64,000 bases of DNA, from positions 124,001-188,000 of the forward strand of contig NZ_JAHQYH010000003.1 in assembly GCF_019061205.1 (NCBI RefSeq). Direction: 5' to 3'. The position numbers and the translations under genes are program-made. The notes beneath the pieces are model-generated. The model saw only the letters and a program-made list of their open reading frames with translations, had not been told where the DNA came from and searched no databases. Position 1 is the stretch's first letter. Each line of letters starts with the position of its first letter. This document shows positions 38,224 to 47,973 of this stretch, one piece after another. This stretch comes from Apilactobacillus waqarii (lineage in GTDB: Bacteria; Bacillota; Bacilli; Lactobacillales; Lactobacillaceae).

Positions 38224-38655
38224 ATGAAATTACATGAATTAAAAGCTGCCGAAGGTTCACGTTCATCAAGACAACGTCTAGGTCGTGGATTAGGAAGTAA
38301 AGGTAAGACTTCTGGTCGTGGACAAAAGGGTCAAAAGGCTCGTAGTAAGACACGTGTTGGATTCGAAGGGGGCCAAATGCCTTTCTACCGTAGAATTCCT
38401 AAGCGTGGTTTCACTAACATTAACCGTAAGGAATACGCTATCGTTAACTTATCTACTTTAGATCAATTTGACGACGGTGTTGAAGTTACACCAGAAACTT
38501 TAATGGAAGCTGGTATCGTTAAGAGTGCCAAGGATGGAATTAAGATTCTAGGTAACGGTGAACTTAACAAGAAGCTAACTGTTAAGGCTAACAAATTTTC
38601 TGATGCTGCTAAGGCAGCCATCGAAAATGCTGGCGGTAAGATCGAGGTGATCTAG
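38224..38655 (+). CDS. rplO: 50S ribosomal protein L15
   Basis: 143 residues; the glycine/arginine-rich N-terminus ([20 protein letters not shown]) and [14 protein letters not shown] are diagnostic. Its stop codon directly abuts the secY start. Confidence 0.98.
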   Translation: MKLHELKAAEGSRSSRQRLGRGLGSKGKTSGRGQKGQKARSKTRVGFEGGQMPFYRRIPKRGFTNINRKEYAIVNLSTLDQFDDGVEVTPETLMEAGIVKSAKDGIKILGNGELNKKLTVKANKFSDAAKAAIENAGGKIEVI

Positions 38656-39972
38656 ATGCTATCAGCCTTGAAAAACGCTTTTAAGGTAAAAGATATTAGA
38701 AATAAAATCATGTTTACTTTGGGAGTATTGATTGTTTTTAGATTAGGTGCTTATATTACAGTTCCTGGTATAAATGCTAAAGCACTCCAAAGCGTTGCTT
38801 CATCTGGCTTGGTTAGCATTTTAAACACCTTTAGTGGTGGTGGATTAACTAACTATTCACTATTTGCTATGGGTGTTTCACCATATATTACTGCGCAAAT
38901 CATCGTTCAACTATTACAAATGGACATCGTTCCTCGTTTTGTTGAATGGAGCAAACAAGGTGACGTGGGTAGACGTAAGTTGAACCAAGTTACCAGAATA
39001 CTTACAGTATTTCTTGCTTTCGTGCAGTCTATTGGAATTACAGCCGGATTTAACACTTTAAGCAGTTTGAACCTTGTTCAAAATCCTGGTCCTGCTACTT
39101 ATTTGAGTATCGGTTTAATTTTAACCGGTGGTTCAATGTTAACAACTTGGATGGGTGACATGATTACTGATCGTGGTATCGGTCAAGGTGTTTCAATGAT
39201 CATCTTCGCCGGTATTATCGCAAGAATTCCTACAGGAGTTCAACAATTATATAAGGAATACATCGTTGGAGATACTTCTTCACAACTATGGCCTTCTATC
39301 TTATTCTTAGCTGCGCTATTCGTTGTAATTCTAATAATTGTTACTTTTGTTACCTGGTTCCAACAAGCTGAACGTAGGATTCCAATTCAATATACTAGAA
39401 GAGAAACAGGCGCGGGTGACAATAGTTACCTACCTTTAAAGGTTAACGTTGCCGGTGTTATCCCTGTTATCTTCGCCAGTTCGTTTATCTCAACACCACA
39501 AGCGATCTTGCTTTTCTTTGCAGGTAAACATTCTGGTGATGGTTGGTACCAAGTATTGAGTAACGTATTTAATATGCAAACTCTTTCAGGTGCTACCTTA
39601 TACACTGTATTAATTGTTGTCTTTACATTCTTTTACGCTTTTGTTCAAGTTAACCCTGAAAAACTTTCAGAAAACTTGCAAAAACAAGGAAGCTATATTC
39701 CAGGTGTTTGGCCAGGAAATGGAACTCAAACTTACGTATCAAAAGTCTTAATGAGACTTAGCGTAGTTGGAGCCCTATTCCTAGGAATTGTTGCTTTAAT
39801 TCCTTTAATTGCACAAAACGTTTGGAGCTTAGACGAATCCATCGGTTTAGGTGGTACTAGTTTACTAATTGTTGTTGGTGTTGCCATCGAAACAATTAGA
39901 CAAATTCGTGGTTTAATGATGAAACAAGAATATGTTGGATTCATTCAATCACCTCGTCCAAATGATTTATAA
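38656..39972 (+). CDS. secY: preprotein translocase subunit SecY
   Basis: A 438-residue, ten-helix channel of the Sec translocon. Plug and pore region near GISPYITAQIIVQLL-like GVSPYITAQIIVQLLQMD; cytoplasmic loops QYTRRETGAGDNSYLPLKVN and PEKLSENLQKQGSYIPGVWPG. The ATG at 38656 follows the rplO stop with no spacer, with GAGGTGA inside the rplO end. Confidence 0.98.
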   Translation: MLSALKNAFKVKDIRNKIMFTLGVLIVFRLGAYITVPGINAKALQSVASSGLVSILNTFSGGGLTNYSLFAMGVSPYITAQIIVQLLQMDIVPRFVEWSKQGDVGRRKLNQVTRILTVFLAFVQSIGITAGFNTLSSLNLVQNPGPATYLSIGLILTGGSMLTTWMGDMITDRGIGQGVSMIIFAGIIARIPTGVQQLYKEYIVGDTSSQLWPSILFLAALFVVILIIVTFVTWFQQAERRIPIQYTRRETGAGDNSYLPLKVNVAGVIPVIFASSFISTPQAILLFFAGKHSGDGWYQVLSNVFNMQTLSGATLYTVLIVVFTFFYAFVQVNPEKLSENLQKQGSYIPGVWPGNGTQTYVSKVLMRLSVVGALFLGIVALIPLIAQNVWSLDESIGLGGTSLLIVVGVAIETIRQIRGLMMKQEYVGFIQSPRPNDL

Positions 39973-39996
39973 AAGTGTGAATGGAGGTAATTAAAT

Positions 39997-40656
39997 ATGT
40001 CAATGAACTTAATCTTAATGGGGCTTCCTGGAGCTGGTAAAGGTACACAAGCTGAATCCATTATTGAAAATTATGGTATTCCACATATCTCTACTGGAGA
40101 TATCTTTCGTGCCGCTATAAAAGACCAAACTGAAATGGGATTAAAGGCAAAACAATATATTGACAAAGGGAACTTGGTTCCTGATGATGTAACATGTGGA
40201 ATTGTTAAAGATCGTCTTGCACAAGATGATACTAAAAAAGGATATATGTTAGACGGTTTTCCTAGAACTATCGAACAAGCAAATGCTTTACAAGAAATTT
40301 GTAAAGAGCTTGATCGTCCATTGGATGCTGTTATAAATATTGACGTTGACCCTAAAGTTCTTGTTGATCGACTTTCTGGTAGATTTATTTGTAAGAACTG
40401 TGGTGCCACTTACCACAAGCTATACAAAATGCCAAAAGTTGAAGATACTTGTGATATTTGTGGTGGCCATGAATTTTATCAACGTAGTGATGACAAGCCT
40501 GAAACAGTTAAGAATCGTTTAGATGTAAACATCAAGATGAATACACCATTAATTGATTTTTACAAAAAACGTGATTTATTATTCACTGTTGATGGTGGTC
40601 AAGATATTGATGATGTTACTAAAGACATTGACAAAATACTTAAGCAATTCAAGTAA
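39997..40656 (+). CDS. adk: adenylate kinase
   Basis: 219 residues, interconverting ATP + AMP and two ADP. P-loop GLPGAGKGT (9-17), AMP-binding GDIFRAAI and LDGFPRT, and a zinc-type LID with four cysteines (CKNCG ... CDICG). A second ATG at codon 3 is also possible. Normal place between secY and infA; map is absent from the cluster. Confidence 0.98.
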   Translation: MSMNLILMGLPGAGKGTQAESIIENYGIPHISTGDIFRAAIKDQTEMGLKAKQYIDKGNLVPDDVTCGIVKDRLAQDDTKKGYMLDGFPRTIEQANALQEICKELDRPLDAVINIDVDPKVLVDRLSGRFICKNCGATYHKLYKMPKVEDTCDICGGHEFYQRSDDKPETVKNRLDVNIKMNTPLIDFYKKRDLLFTVDGGQDIDDVTKDIDKILKQFK

Positions 40657-40797
40657 TTGCTTCTGCGGCTAGCATTTGTTGCTGGAAGTATGTTTGTGTG
40701 ATAAACTAACCCATGTGTATTTGCGATTAGCTACATGGCGGTCTTTGTCGATAATATCTTGGCATTTGGCTACCTTTATGTAGTAATCGTATTTTTC
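40657..40797 (+). promoter_or_regulatory. structured adk-infA spacer, candidate infA leader RNA
   Basis: Hairpin A: CTTCTGCGGC (40660-40669) with GTTGCTGGAAG (40678-40688), ten pairs with one bulged U. Hairpin B: CCATGT (40711-40716) with ACATGG (40733-40738). Helix C: TGCGATTA-g-CTACAT (40722-40736) with ATGTAGTAATCGTA (40778-40791), fourteen pairs with one bulged G and one G-U. B and C share 40733-40736 and cannot form together. Helix C ends 6 nt before the GAGGAGG site of infA. No T-run follows any of them. I know no named family for this position. Confidence 0.55.
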
Positions 40798-40812
40798 GAG
40801 GAGGAAAATTCT

Positions 40813-41031
40813 TTGTCTAAAGATAATGTTATTGAAATTGAAGGTAAGGTTAGCGAAACCTTACCAAATGCTATGTTTCGTGTTGAACTAGAAAATGGTC
40901 ACGAAATTTTAGCTCACGTTTCCGGTAAAATCAGAATGCATTACATTCGTATTTTACCTGGTGATCGTGTCACAGTTGAAATGTCACCATATGATTTAAG
41001 CAAGGGACGTATTACTTACCGTTATAAGTAA
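40813..41031 (+). CDS. infA: translation initiation factor IF-1
   Basis: 72 residues, a single OB fold that binds the 30S A site. [20 protein letters not shown] and [19 protein letters not shown] cover the whole family length. TTG start at 40813, 8 nt after GAGGAGG. An upstream in-frame ATG at 40735 would add 26 non-homologous residues encoded by the structured spacer and is rejected. Confidence 0.96.
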   Translation: MSKDNVIEIEGKVSETLPNAMFRVELENGHEILAHVSGKIRMHYIRILPGDRVTVEMSPYDLSKGRITYRYK

Positions 41032-41064
41032 GGATACTGTCTTGAAGTATAGGAGGGTTATATA

Positions 41065-41181
41065 ATGAAGGTTCGTCCATCAGTAAAACCAATGTGTGAA
41101 AATTGTAAAGTAATTAAGAGAAAAGGCCGTGTTATGGTCATTTGCTCAAATCCAAAACATAAACAAAGACAAGGTAAGTAA
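41065..41181 (+). CDS. rpmJ: 50S ribosomal protein L36
   Basis: 38 residues: [15 protein letters not shown], then a second cysteine in [15 protein letters not shown]. These are the zinc ligands CxxC...C...H of the zinc-type L36. AGGAGGG lies upstream. Too short for most gene finders but unmistakable. Confidence 0.97.
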   Translation: MKVRPSVKPMCENCKVIKRKGRVMVICSNPKHKQRQGK

Positions 41182-41208
41182 TTTTATATAAACAGGAGGT
41201 GTGTTTGA

Positions 41209-41574
41209 ATGGCTCGTATCGCCGGAATTGATTTACCACGTGATAAGCGTATCGTTATTGGTCTAACTAGCATCTTTGGAATCGGTCAAAGCAGAGCTGC
41301 TGAAATCCTTTCAAAGGCTGGCGTTTCAGAAGATGTTCGTGTTCGTGATCTAACTCCAGACCAAGAAGATAAAATCCGTGAAGTTGTTGACAATTACAAA
41401 ATTGAAGGTGACTTACGTCGTGAAGTAAGAATGAATATCAAGAAGCTTCAAGAAATTGGTTCTTACCGTGGAATGCGTCACCGTCGTGGTTTACCTGTTA
41501 GAGGTCAACACACAAAGAACAACGCCCGTACTCGTAAGGGTAAAAAAGTAACTATTGCTGGTAAGAAAAAATAA
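41209..41574 (+). CDS. rpsM: 30S ribosomal protein S13
   Basis: 121 residues; [20 protein letters not shown] and the C-terminal [19 protein letters not shown] tail, which contacts P-site tRNA. Confidence 0.98.
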   Translation: MARIAGIDLPRDKRIVIGLTSIFGIGQSRAAEILSKAGVSEDVRVRDLTPDQEDKIREVVDNYKIEGDLRREVRMNIKKLQEIGSYRGMRHRRGLPVRGQHTKNNARTRKGKKVTIAGKKK

Positions 41575-41597
41575 TAAATAAAGGAGGTTAGTAAATC

Positions 41598-41987
41598 ATG
41601 GTTCAAAAGAAAGGTTCTCGTAAGCGTAGAGTAAAGAAGAACATCGAATCTGGTGTTGCTCACATTCACTCTACTTTTAATAACACATTAGTTATGATTA
41701 CCGACATGCAAGGTAATGCAATTGCTTGGTCATCTGCTGGTGCTTTAGGATTCCGTGGAAGTCGTAAATCAACTCCATTTGCTGCCCAAATGGCTTCAGA
41801 AGCCGCTGCTAAGACAGCTATGGAACATGGTATGAAGACTGTTGAAGTTGCTGTTAAAGGTCCTGGTTCAGGTCGTGAATCAGCTATCCGTGCACTTCAA
41901 TCAACTGGTTTAGAAGTTGCTGCTATTCGTGATGTTACTCCAGTTCCACATAATGGATCTCGTCCTCCAAAGCGTCGTAGAGTTTAA
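41598..41987 (+). CDS. rpsK: 30S ribosomal protein S11
   Basis: 129 residues; [20 protein letters not shown] and [18 protein letters not shown] are diagnostic. It lies on the platform near the mRNA exit. Confidence 0.98.
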   Translation: MVQKKGSRKRRVKKNIESGVAHIHSTFNNTLVMITDMQGNAIAWSSAGALGFRGSRKSTPFAAQMASEAAAKTAMEHGMKTVEVAVKGPGSGRESAIRALQSTGLEVAAIRDVTPVPHNGSRPPKRRRV

Positions 41988-42060
41988 TTTATTCTCATCT
42001 CTGTATGATGGACTAATTAATATTTAACTCAGAGCGTTTTGAAAGGGGTAGAAGATAAGA

Positions 42061-43011
42061 ATGATTGAATTTGAAAAACCTAATATTCATAAGATTGATG
42101 AAACTGATAATTATGGAGAAGTTGTTGTTGAACCACTAGAACGTGGATACGGAACAACTCTTGGAAACTCGTTGCGTAGAATTTTACTTTCATCTTTACC
42201 TGGTGCAGCCGTAACTAGCATTCAAATTGATGATGTTTTACATGAATTTTCTACAGTACCTGGTGTTGTAGAAGACGTAACTCAAATTATTTTAAATGTT
42301 AAGAAGATTTCATTGAAGTTGGATGCCGAAGATGGCGAAGACAAAGAAATGGAAATCAATGTTACAGGTCCAGCTCAAGTAACTGCTGGAGACATTCAGG
42401 CTGATGGTGATGTAACTGTCTTAAATCCAGACTTACACATCGCTACAGTTGCTGAAGGTTCTACATTCCACATGAGAATGACTGCAAACAAGGGTCGCGG
42501 ATATGTTTCTGCTGATGAGAATAAGGCTCGTAATGATGGAATGCCAATCGGTGTCTTACCAGTTGATTCCATTTATACCCCAATCGAACGTGTTAATTAT
42601 CAAGTTGAAAACGCACGTGTTGGTCAAAGATCTGACTTTGATAAGCTAACTCTTGACGTTTGGACTGATGGTTCCATCACTCCTAGTGAAGCAATTAGTT
42701 TAGCAGCCAAGATTCTAAACGACCATCTTGCTATGTTTGTTGATCTTACCGATGAAGCCAAGAACACTGAAGTTATGGTTGAAAAGGAAGAAACACACAA
42801 AGAAAAGATGCTTGAAATGACAATTGAAGAATTGGACTTATCAGTTCGTTCATACAACTGTTTGAAGCGTGCAGGAATCAACACTGTTCAAGAATTAACC
42901 AACAAAAGCGAAGCAGACATGATGAAGGTTCGTAACTTAGGACGTAAGTCACTTGTTGAAGTAAAGAATAAGTTAGAAGCCCTTGGATTGTCATTGCGTA
43001 AAGAAGATTAG
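42061..43011 (+). CDS. rpoA: DNA-directed RNA polymerase subunit alpha
   Basis: 316 residues. The N-terminal dimerisation domain has [20 protein letters not shown]. The C-terminal UP-element/activator-binding domain (about residues 245-316) has [17 protein letters not shown] and [15 protein letters not shown]. Preceded by GAAAGGGG. The 73-nt spacer after rpsK shows no terminator. Confidence 0.98.
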   Translation: MIEFEKPNIHKIDETDNYGEVVVEPLERGYGTTLGNSLRRILLSSLPGAAVTSIQIDDVLHEFSTVPGVVEDVTQIILNVKKISLKLDAEDGEDKEMEINVTGPAQVTAGDIQADGDVTVLNPDLHIATVAEGSTFHMRMTANKGRGYVSADENKARNDGMPIGVLPVDSIYTPIERVNYQVENARVGQRSDFDKLTLDVWTDGSITPSEAISLAAKILNDHLAMFVDLTDEAKNTEVMVEKEETHKEKMLEMTIEELDLSVRSYNCLKRAGINTVQELTNKSEADMMKVRNLGRKSLVEVKNKLEALGLSLRKED

Positions 43012-43032
43012 TATAAAGGAGGATATCCATTT

Positions 43033-43416
43033 ATGAGTTACCGTAAATTACAACGTACTAGTGCACACCGTCGTTCATTACTACGTAACCTAACTACTGA
43101 CTTGTTAGTAAACGGTGAAATTAAGACCACTGAAGCTCGTGCTAAAGAAGTACGCTCAACTGCTGAAAAGATGATTACTCTTGGTAAGCGTGGAGATCTT
43201 CATGCTCGTCGTCAAGCTGCAGCATTCCTACAAAACGTAGTTGCTGACGCTAAAGAAGATGGTGATGACGTAACTGTTACTACTGCATTACAAAAGCTAT
43301 TTGATGAAATTGCTCCTAAGTATGCAGAACGTAATGGTGGTTACACTCGTATTCTAAAGACTATGCCTCGTCGTGGTGACGGTGCATCAATGGTTATTTT
43401 ACAATTAGTTGATTAA
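43033..43416 (+). CDS. rplQ: 50S ribosomal protein L17
   Basis: 127 residues; [20 protein letters not shown] and the C-terminal [20 protein letters not shown]. Last ribosomal gene of the long operon; followed by the L17 downstream element. Confidence 0.98.
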   Translation: MSYRKLQRTSAHRRSLLRNLTTDLLVNGEIKTTEARAKEVRSTAEKMITLGKRGDLHARRQAAAFLQNVVADAKEDGDDVTVTTALQKLFDEIAPKYAERNGGYTRILKTMPRRGDGASMVILQLVD

Positions 43417-43448
43417 TTAATCGTAAACTTAATTAAATAGTAACAACA

Positions 43449-43552
43449 AATCACTAGGGCTATTGATATAAAGCGTTATGATGATGGGCAAGCCCCAAGT
43501 CTAGCTTGAATGGAGCTTTGCTTCGCATCAATAGCCTATTAGTGATTTTTTT
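43449..43552 (+). ncRNA. L17 downstream element-like RNA with terminator
   Basis: AATCACTA pairs with TAGTGATT (43449-43456 with 43540-43547) and GGCTATTGAT with ATCAATAGCC (43458-43467 with 43527-43536), making an 18-pair closing stem around a 59-nt structured interior, followed by T7. Rfam describes an L17 downstream element at exactly this place in lactic acid bacteria. It serves at least as the operon terminator, or as a control point for the ecf genes 30 bp on. Confidence 0.8.
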
Positions 43553-43580
43553 ATACATAATTTTAAACGGGGTGAATGAA

Positions 43581-44420
43581 GTGTCTAGTAAGATTATCAA
43601 TGTATCAAACCTAAAATTTAAATATACTGATTCAACCAACTTTGCTGTAAATGAATTATCCTTTGATATTAATGAAGGTGAATGGGTATCCATTATCGGA
43701 AAAAACGGTAGTGGAAAATCAACACTAATTAGCTTACTAGATGGTTTATTAAAGGCCCAAAGTGGCAGTATCAGAGTTGATGGAATTGAATTAAACGAAG
43801 ATACTGTTAATGACATAAGGGATAGAATTGGAATTGTTTTCCAAGATCCTAACAACCAATTTGTGGCATCAACAGTTCAAGACGATATCGCATTTGGTTT
43901 AGAAAACAGAAACATACCACAAGACAAGATGAAGACTGCCGTCGAAAAGGCATTAACCGACGTTGATATGCTGGACTATTCTGAAAAGGACCCAACCAGA
44001 TTATCAGGTGGACAAAAGCAACGTGTTGCCATTGCAGGGATTCTAGCCATGAATCCTAAGATTATTATCTTGGATGAAGCCACTAGCATGTTGGATCCAA
44101 AAGCAAAGTACTTAATAACAAATTTGATTAATGAGGTTAGAACAAAGTATAATCTAACTGTATTATCGATTTCACACGATATTAACGAAATCGAAAAATC
44201 AGATCGTACGATTCTAATTCGTGACGGTAAGATGGTACTAGATACCACTCCACAAAAGCTATTCACTGAATTAGACAATGTCGAGGAATATGGTTTGAAG
44301 CTACCATTCTCAGAACAATTACGTTTGAGATTGAAGGAAGAGGGCTTTGATATTTCTGATGACTATTTGAATGACGAGGAGATTGTAGAATGGATAACGC
44401 AATATTATTCAAAAATGTAA
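43581..44420 (+). CDS. ecfA1: ECF transporter ATP-binding protein EcfA1
   Basis: 279 residues. Walker A GKNGSGKST (40-48), signature LSGGQKQRVAIAG, Walker B IIILDEATSMLD. With EcfA2 and EcfT it forms the shared energising module that serves several vitamin-binding S components. GTG at 43581 after GGGGTGA; the upstream ATG at 43506 lies inside the L17 downstream element. Overlaps ecfA2 by 31 nt. Confidence 0.95.
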   Translation: MSSKIINVSNLKFKYTDSTNFAVNELSFDINEGEWVSIIGKNGSGKSTLISLLDGLLKAQSGSIRVDGIELNEDTVNDIRDRIGIVFQDPNNQFVASTVQDDIAFGLENRNIPQDKMKTAVEKALTDVDMLDYSEKDPTRLSGGQKQRVAIAGILAMNPKIIILDEATSMLDPKAKYLITNLINEVRTKYNLTVLSISHDINEIEKSDRTILIRDGKMVLDTTPQKLFTELDNVEEYGLKLPFSEQLRLRLKEEGFDISDDYLNDEEIVEWITQYYSKM

Positions 44421-45265
44421 GCCACGTATATCAAGAAAACACGCCATTAGAATTTCATGCTCTAGAAGATGTCTCATTGAAGATAAAGAGTGGTTCTTTT
44501 GTTTCAATTATTGGTAAGACTGGTAGTGGGAAATCGACATTGATTAAACACATTAATGCCTTATTAAAACCAACTAGTGGGAGTGTCACGATTGGCGATA
44601 AGGAAATCACAAGTCATACCAATAACAAGCATCTAAAACCACTTCGTCAAAAGATTGGAATGGTCTTCCAGTTTCCAGAACAACAATTGTTTGCGGAAAC
44701 AGTGGAGGAAGACATTGCATTTGGTCCAAGTAATTTTGGTGTGACCGGAGACGAATTAAACGATACTGTGATGCATGCAGCTGAATTGGTTCATTTAGAC
44801 CACGACCTATTGAAGAAGTCACCATTTGATTTATCGGGTGGTCAAAAGAGAAGGGTAGCAATCGCTGGAGTCCTAGCAATGAACCCAGAAATTCTTGTGT
44901 TGGATGAACCAACCGCTGGTTTAGATTTAGAGGGACAACAATACATTCTCGACTTAATTAGAAGACTTAATCGAGAAGAAAACATGACAATCGTTTTAGT
45001 CAGTCACCAAATGGATGACGTCGCTAAGTACTCTGATCGAGTAGTCGTGATGAGTGGCGGTAAGGTTGTAAAAAAATGTTATCCGGACGAACTATTCACT
45101 GATGTGGATTTCTTGAACAAGTATGATTTGCAAGTACCTGAGACTGTTAAGATTACCAAGGATTTGGCTGATAAAGGTGTAACACTAGATAAGTTATCTT
45201 TAGACGCGGACGAATTAATTAACGGCATCATTAATAAATTAAGGAATGAAGATAAGGATGAATAA
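44390..45265 (+). CDS. ecfA2: ECF transporter ATP-binding protein EcfA2
   Basis: 291 residues. Walker A IGKTGSGKST (41-50), signature LSGGQKRRVAIAG, Walker B ILVLDEPTAGLD and the switch histidine in VLVSHQMDDV. The C-terminal domain interacts with EcfT. Translationally coupled on both sides. Confidence 0.96.
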   Translation: MDNAILFKNVSHVYQENTPLEFHALEDVSLKIKSGSFVSIIGKTGSGKSTLIKHINALLKPTSGSVTIGDKEITSHTNNKHLKPLRQKIGMVFQFPEQQLFAETVEEDIAFGPSNFGVTGDELNDTVMHAAELVHLDHDLLKKSPFDLSGGQKRRVAIAGVLAMNPEILVLDEPTAGLDLEGQQYILDLIRRLNREENMTIVLVSHQMDDVAKYSDRVVVMSGGKVVKKCYPDELFTDVDFLNKYDLQVPETVKITKDLADKGVTLDKLSLDADELINGIINKLRNEDKDE

Positions 45266-46052
45266 CTTTATATTTGGAAGATACCTTCCTGGTAACTCAC
45301 TAATTCATAAAATGAATCCAGCCGCCAAGATGTTAATAGCATTTGCCTATATCATCATGGTTTTCTTTGCCAACAATTTAATTACATACGTCGTGATGGC
45401 AACCACTGTTTTGTTATTCGTCTTGTTATCAAAGTGTCCTTTTGGATACTTCATCAAGGGATTAATGCCAATGCTGTGGGTGATTATCTTCACAGTCATG
45501 ATTCAGGTATTCTTTGGATCAGGTGGCCACGTTTACTTTTCATGGGGAATTGTTAAACTAACAAGTTATGGAATTTTAAACGCAGTCGTATTAACGATTC
45601 GTTTTATGCTAATTATTGCGATGTCGACTGTGTTGACACTAACAACATCACCACTTGAAATTTCACAAGGTATTAGTGCGCTATTAAAGCCACTAAAGCG
45701 ATTTAAATTCCCAGTTGAAACTTTCTCTTTGATGATTTCAATCTCATTGAGATTTGTGCCAACCTTAACGGATGAAACTAAATTAATCATGGATGCACAA
45801 CGTTCTCGTGGTGTCGACTTCGGTGATGGGGGATTAATCAAACGTGTTAAGGCGTTTGTCCCATTATTGATACCTTTGTTTGTCAGTGCATTCAAGCATG
45901 CTGATGATTTAAGTATTGCGATGGAAGCAAGGGGATATCAAACTAACAAGGAACGTTCTCACTTCCATACATTTAAATGGAAACCAAATGATTTTGTATG
46001 CATGCTATTAATTTTAGTCATGGCGATAGTTATATTTATATATAGGAGTTAG
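45258..46052 (+). CDS. ecfT: ECF transporter transmembrane protein EcfT
   Basis: A 264-residue membrane scaffold. The two Ala-Arg-Gly-type coupling motifs appear as AQRSRGVDFGDGG and MEARGYQTNKERS, which dock on the ATPases. About five helices. The ATG at 45258 overlaps the end of ecfA2 by 8 nt (ATGAATAA); an ATG at 45246 is the alternative. truA follows in the same operon. Confidence 0.94.
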   Translation: MNNFIFGRYLPGNSLIHKMNPAAKMLIAFAYIIMVFFANNLITYVVMATTVLLFVLLSKCPFGYFIKGLMPMLWVIIFTVMIQVFFGSGGHVYFSWGIVKLTSYGILNAVVLTIRFMLIIAMSTVLTLTTSPLEISQGISALLKPLKRFKFPVETFSLMISISLRFVPTLTDETKLIMDAQRSRGVDFGDGGLIKRVKAFVPLLIPLFVSAFKHADDLSIAMEARGYQTNKERSHFHTFKWKPNDFVCMLLILVMAIVIFIYRS

Positions 46053-46061
46053 ATAATAGAA

Positions 46062-46862
46062 ATGTCATATCGTTATAAAATCACGATGGCTTATGATGGG
46101 ACCGATTTTTACGGTTTTCAACGTCAGCCAAAGAAAAGAACCATCGAAGGAATATTAACCAAGATTGTTAATAAGATGGCCAAAAATCCGGAGCCAGCAA
46201 TTACCGTTTATGGATCCGGTAGAACAGACGCAGGGGTTCATGCATTAGGACAGGTCGCTCATTTTGACTTTCCATACGACCTGCCTGAAGAAAACATGCT
46301 AAAGGCATTGAACAGCATGCTACCTTTGGATGTTCAAATTAAAAAGGTAGAAAAAGTTCCAAGTGACTTTCATGCTAGATACGATGTATCAGGGAAGCGA
46401 TACATGTATCGAATGGATATGGGTGAATTCCGTAATCCATTCAAACGCAGGTATACAGCTCAATGGAGATTCCCGGTTGATATCGACAAGATTAACATTG
46501 CGCTAAAAGACCTGATTGGTGAACATGACTTTACTAGTTTTGTTGCCTCAGGTTCATCAGCTAGAACCAATGTCAGAACCATCTACGAAGCAAAATGTCG
46601 AATTGATGAAAAAGAAAATGAATTGATATTCGAATTTTACGGTAATGGTTTCCTATATAACATGGTTAGAATCATGGTAGGGGTATTAGTTGAAATTGGT
46701 TCTGGTTCAAGGGATGTACATGATATTTTAAGACTATATGAAGTTAAGGATCGTACTGAAGCAAGAAGAACTGTTCCCGCTAGCGGACTGTACTTAAAAC
46801 ATGTATACTATGAGGGAGATGATCCTGCTCATCCTACAAAACTACCTCATCATCAAAGATGA
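46062..46862 (+). CDS. truA: tRNA pseudouridine(38-40) synthase TruA
   Basis: 266 residues. The catalytic aspartate is D56 in [14 protein letters not shown]. It modifies U38-U40 in the anticodon arm of several tRNAs. [16 protein letters not shown] is the conserved C-terminal motif. It lies 9 nt after ecfT; the ecf-truA-rplM order is common in Firmicutes. Confidence 0.97.
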   Translation: MSYRYKITMAYDGTDFYGFQRQPKKRTIEGILTKIVNKMAKNPEPAITVYGSGRTDAGVHALGQVAHFDFPYDLPEENMLKALNSMLPLDVQIKKVEKVPSDFHARYDVSGKRYMYRMDMGEFRNPFKRRYTAQWRFPVDIDKINIALKDLIGEHDFTSFVASGSSARTNVRTIYEAKCRIDEKENELIFEFYGNGFLYNMVRIMVGVLVEIGSGSRDVHDILRLYEVKDRTEARRTVPASGLYLKHVYYEGDDPAHPTKLPHHQR

Positions 46863-46869
46863 TTTTAGG

Positions 46870-46898
46870 TTGACTTTATAATTAAAAAATTGTAGTAT
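46870..46898 (+). promoter_or_regulatory. promoter of rplM-rpsI
   Basis: TTGACT (46870-46875) and TAGTAT (46893-46898) with a 17-bp spacer, directly upstream of the L13 leader. Confidence 0.78.
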
Positions 46899-46903
46899 AA
46901 AGC

Positions 46904-46966
46904 ATGGTATTGTTTGCCCCACAATAAGCCCCGGAAACTTATATTGGTGTCGAACAAACACAGAAA
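46904..46966 (+). promoter_or_regulatory. L13 leader RNA
   Basis: TGTTTG pairs with CAAACA (46911-46916 with 46955-46960), enclosing CAATAAG with CTTATATTG (46922-46928 with 46938-46946, one bulge) and the unpaired CCCC and CCGGAAA segments. Position and sequence fit the Rfam L13 leader ahead of rplM-rpsI in Firmicutes, presumed to mediate feedback by L13. Confidence 0.85.
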
Positions 46967-46983
46967 CATGGAGGAAGATTAAA

Positions 46984-47427
46984 GTGCGTACAACATATAT
47001 GGCAAAACCAGGTGAAGTAGAACGCAAGTGGTACATCATTGACGCAACTGATATCAGTTTAGGTCGTCTATCAACTGTCGTTGCTTCTATTTTACGAGGA
47101 AAAAACAAGCCAACATTTACACCTCATGTAGATACTGGCGATAACGTTATTGTTATTAATGCTTCAAAAGTTGCATTAACAGGTCGTAAAGCTAGCGATA
47201 AGCTATACTCCCACCACACAGGTTATTTAGGTGGTCTAAAACAAAAAACTGCTGGTCAAATGTTAAATGATACTCCAGACAAGTTAGTTGAAACATCAGT
47301 TAAAGGTATGCTACCAAGTGGTACATTAGCTCACAAGCAATTACTACACTTACACGTATACGCTGATGCTAACCATGCTCACGAAGCACAAAACCCTGAA
47401 GTATTAGACATTAATAACCTAATTTAA
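46984..47427 (+). CDS. rplM: 50S ribosomal protein L13
   Basis: 147 residues; [20 protein letters not shown] and [20 protein letters not shown] are diagnostic. GTG start with GGAGGAAG upstream. Expression is presumably controlled by the L13 leader. Confidence 0.98.
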   Translation: MRTTYMAKPGEVERKWYIIDATDISLGRLSTVVASILRGKNKPTFTPHVDTGDNVIVINASKVALTGRKASDKLYSHHTGYLGGLKQKTAGQMLNDTPDKLVETSVKGMLPSGTLAHKQLLHLHVYADANHAHEAQNPEVLDINNLI

Positions 47428-47440
47428 GGAGGAAACTTAA

Positions 47441-47833
47441 TTGGCTCAAGTACAATATCGCGGCACAGGCCGTCGTAAAGACTCAGTAGCCCGAGTAATT
47501 TTAGTACCCGGTACTGGTAAAGTTGTTATGAACAAAAAGGATATTGAAGATTACATTCCATTCCCTAACTTAAGAGCAGTGGTAATGCAACCATTCAATG
47601 TTACTGAAACATCAGGTAACTACGATGCTTTAATCAATGTTAACGGTGGTGGTTTCTCAGGACAAGCTGGTGCAGCTCGTCACGGAATCGCTCGTGCATT
47701 GCTAGAAGTAGATCCTGACTTCCGTGCTTCATTAAAGAGTGCCGGTTTATTAACTCGTGACGCTCGTATGAAAGAACGTAAGAAACCAGGTCTTAAGAAA
47801 GCTCGTAAAGCTGGTCAATTCTCAAAACGTTAA
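47441..47833 (+). CDS. rpsI: 30S ribosomal protein S9
   Basis: 130 residues; [20 protein letters not shown] and the basic C-terminus [12 protein letters not shown], whose final arginine region touches P-site tRNA. TTG start, 6-7 nt after AGGAGG. Confidence 0.98.
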   Translation: MAQVQYRGTGRRKDSVARVILVPGTGKVVMNKKDIEDYIPFPNLRAVVMQPFNVTETSGNYDALINVNGGGFSGQAGAARHGIARALLEVDPDFRASLKSAGLLTRDARMKERKKPGLKKARKAGQFSKR

Positions 47834-47857
47834 GATACACTTATCTTTCTGTTTTCA

Positions 47858-47888
47858 AAAGGACTTCCCGTGTGGAAGTTCTTTTTTT
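47858..47888 (+). terminator. terminator after rpsI
   Basis: AGGACTTCC pairs with GGAAGTTCT (one G-U) and is followed by T7. Confidence 0.82.
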
Positions 47889-47973
47889 ATACATAAGTGG
47901 ACTTATTAATTAAAATAGTGTTTAATATTCAATGTCGTTTTATATGAAAGTAAAAAATCTCAAAGAGGAGATG

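Noticed and set aside
40735-40812. N-terminal extension of IF-1 from an upstream ATG
   Set aside because: IF-1 homologues are about 72 residues and start at SKDN. The extra codons fall in the structured spacer, and GAGGAGG lies between the ATG and the TTG at 40813.
43506-43580. 25-codon extension of ecfA1
   Set aside because: The sequence forms the 3' half of the L17 downstream element. GGGGTGA plus GTG at 43581 is the credible start.
46842-47108. 88-aa minus-strand frame over the L13 leader
   Set aside because: It covers the rplM promoter, leader and start. Nothing in it resembles a protein family.
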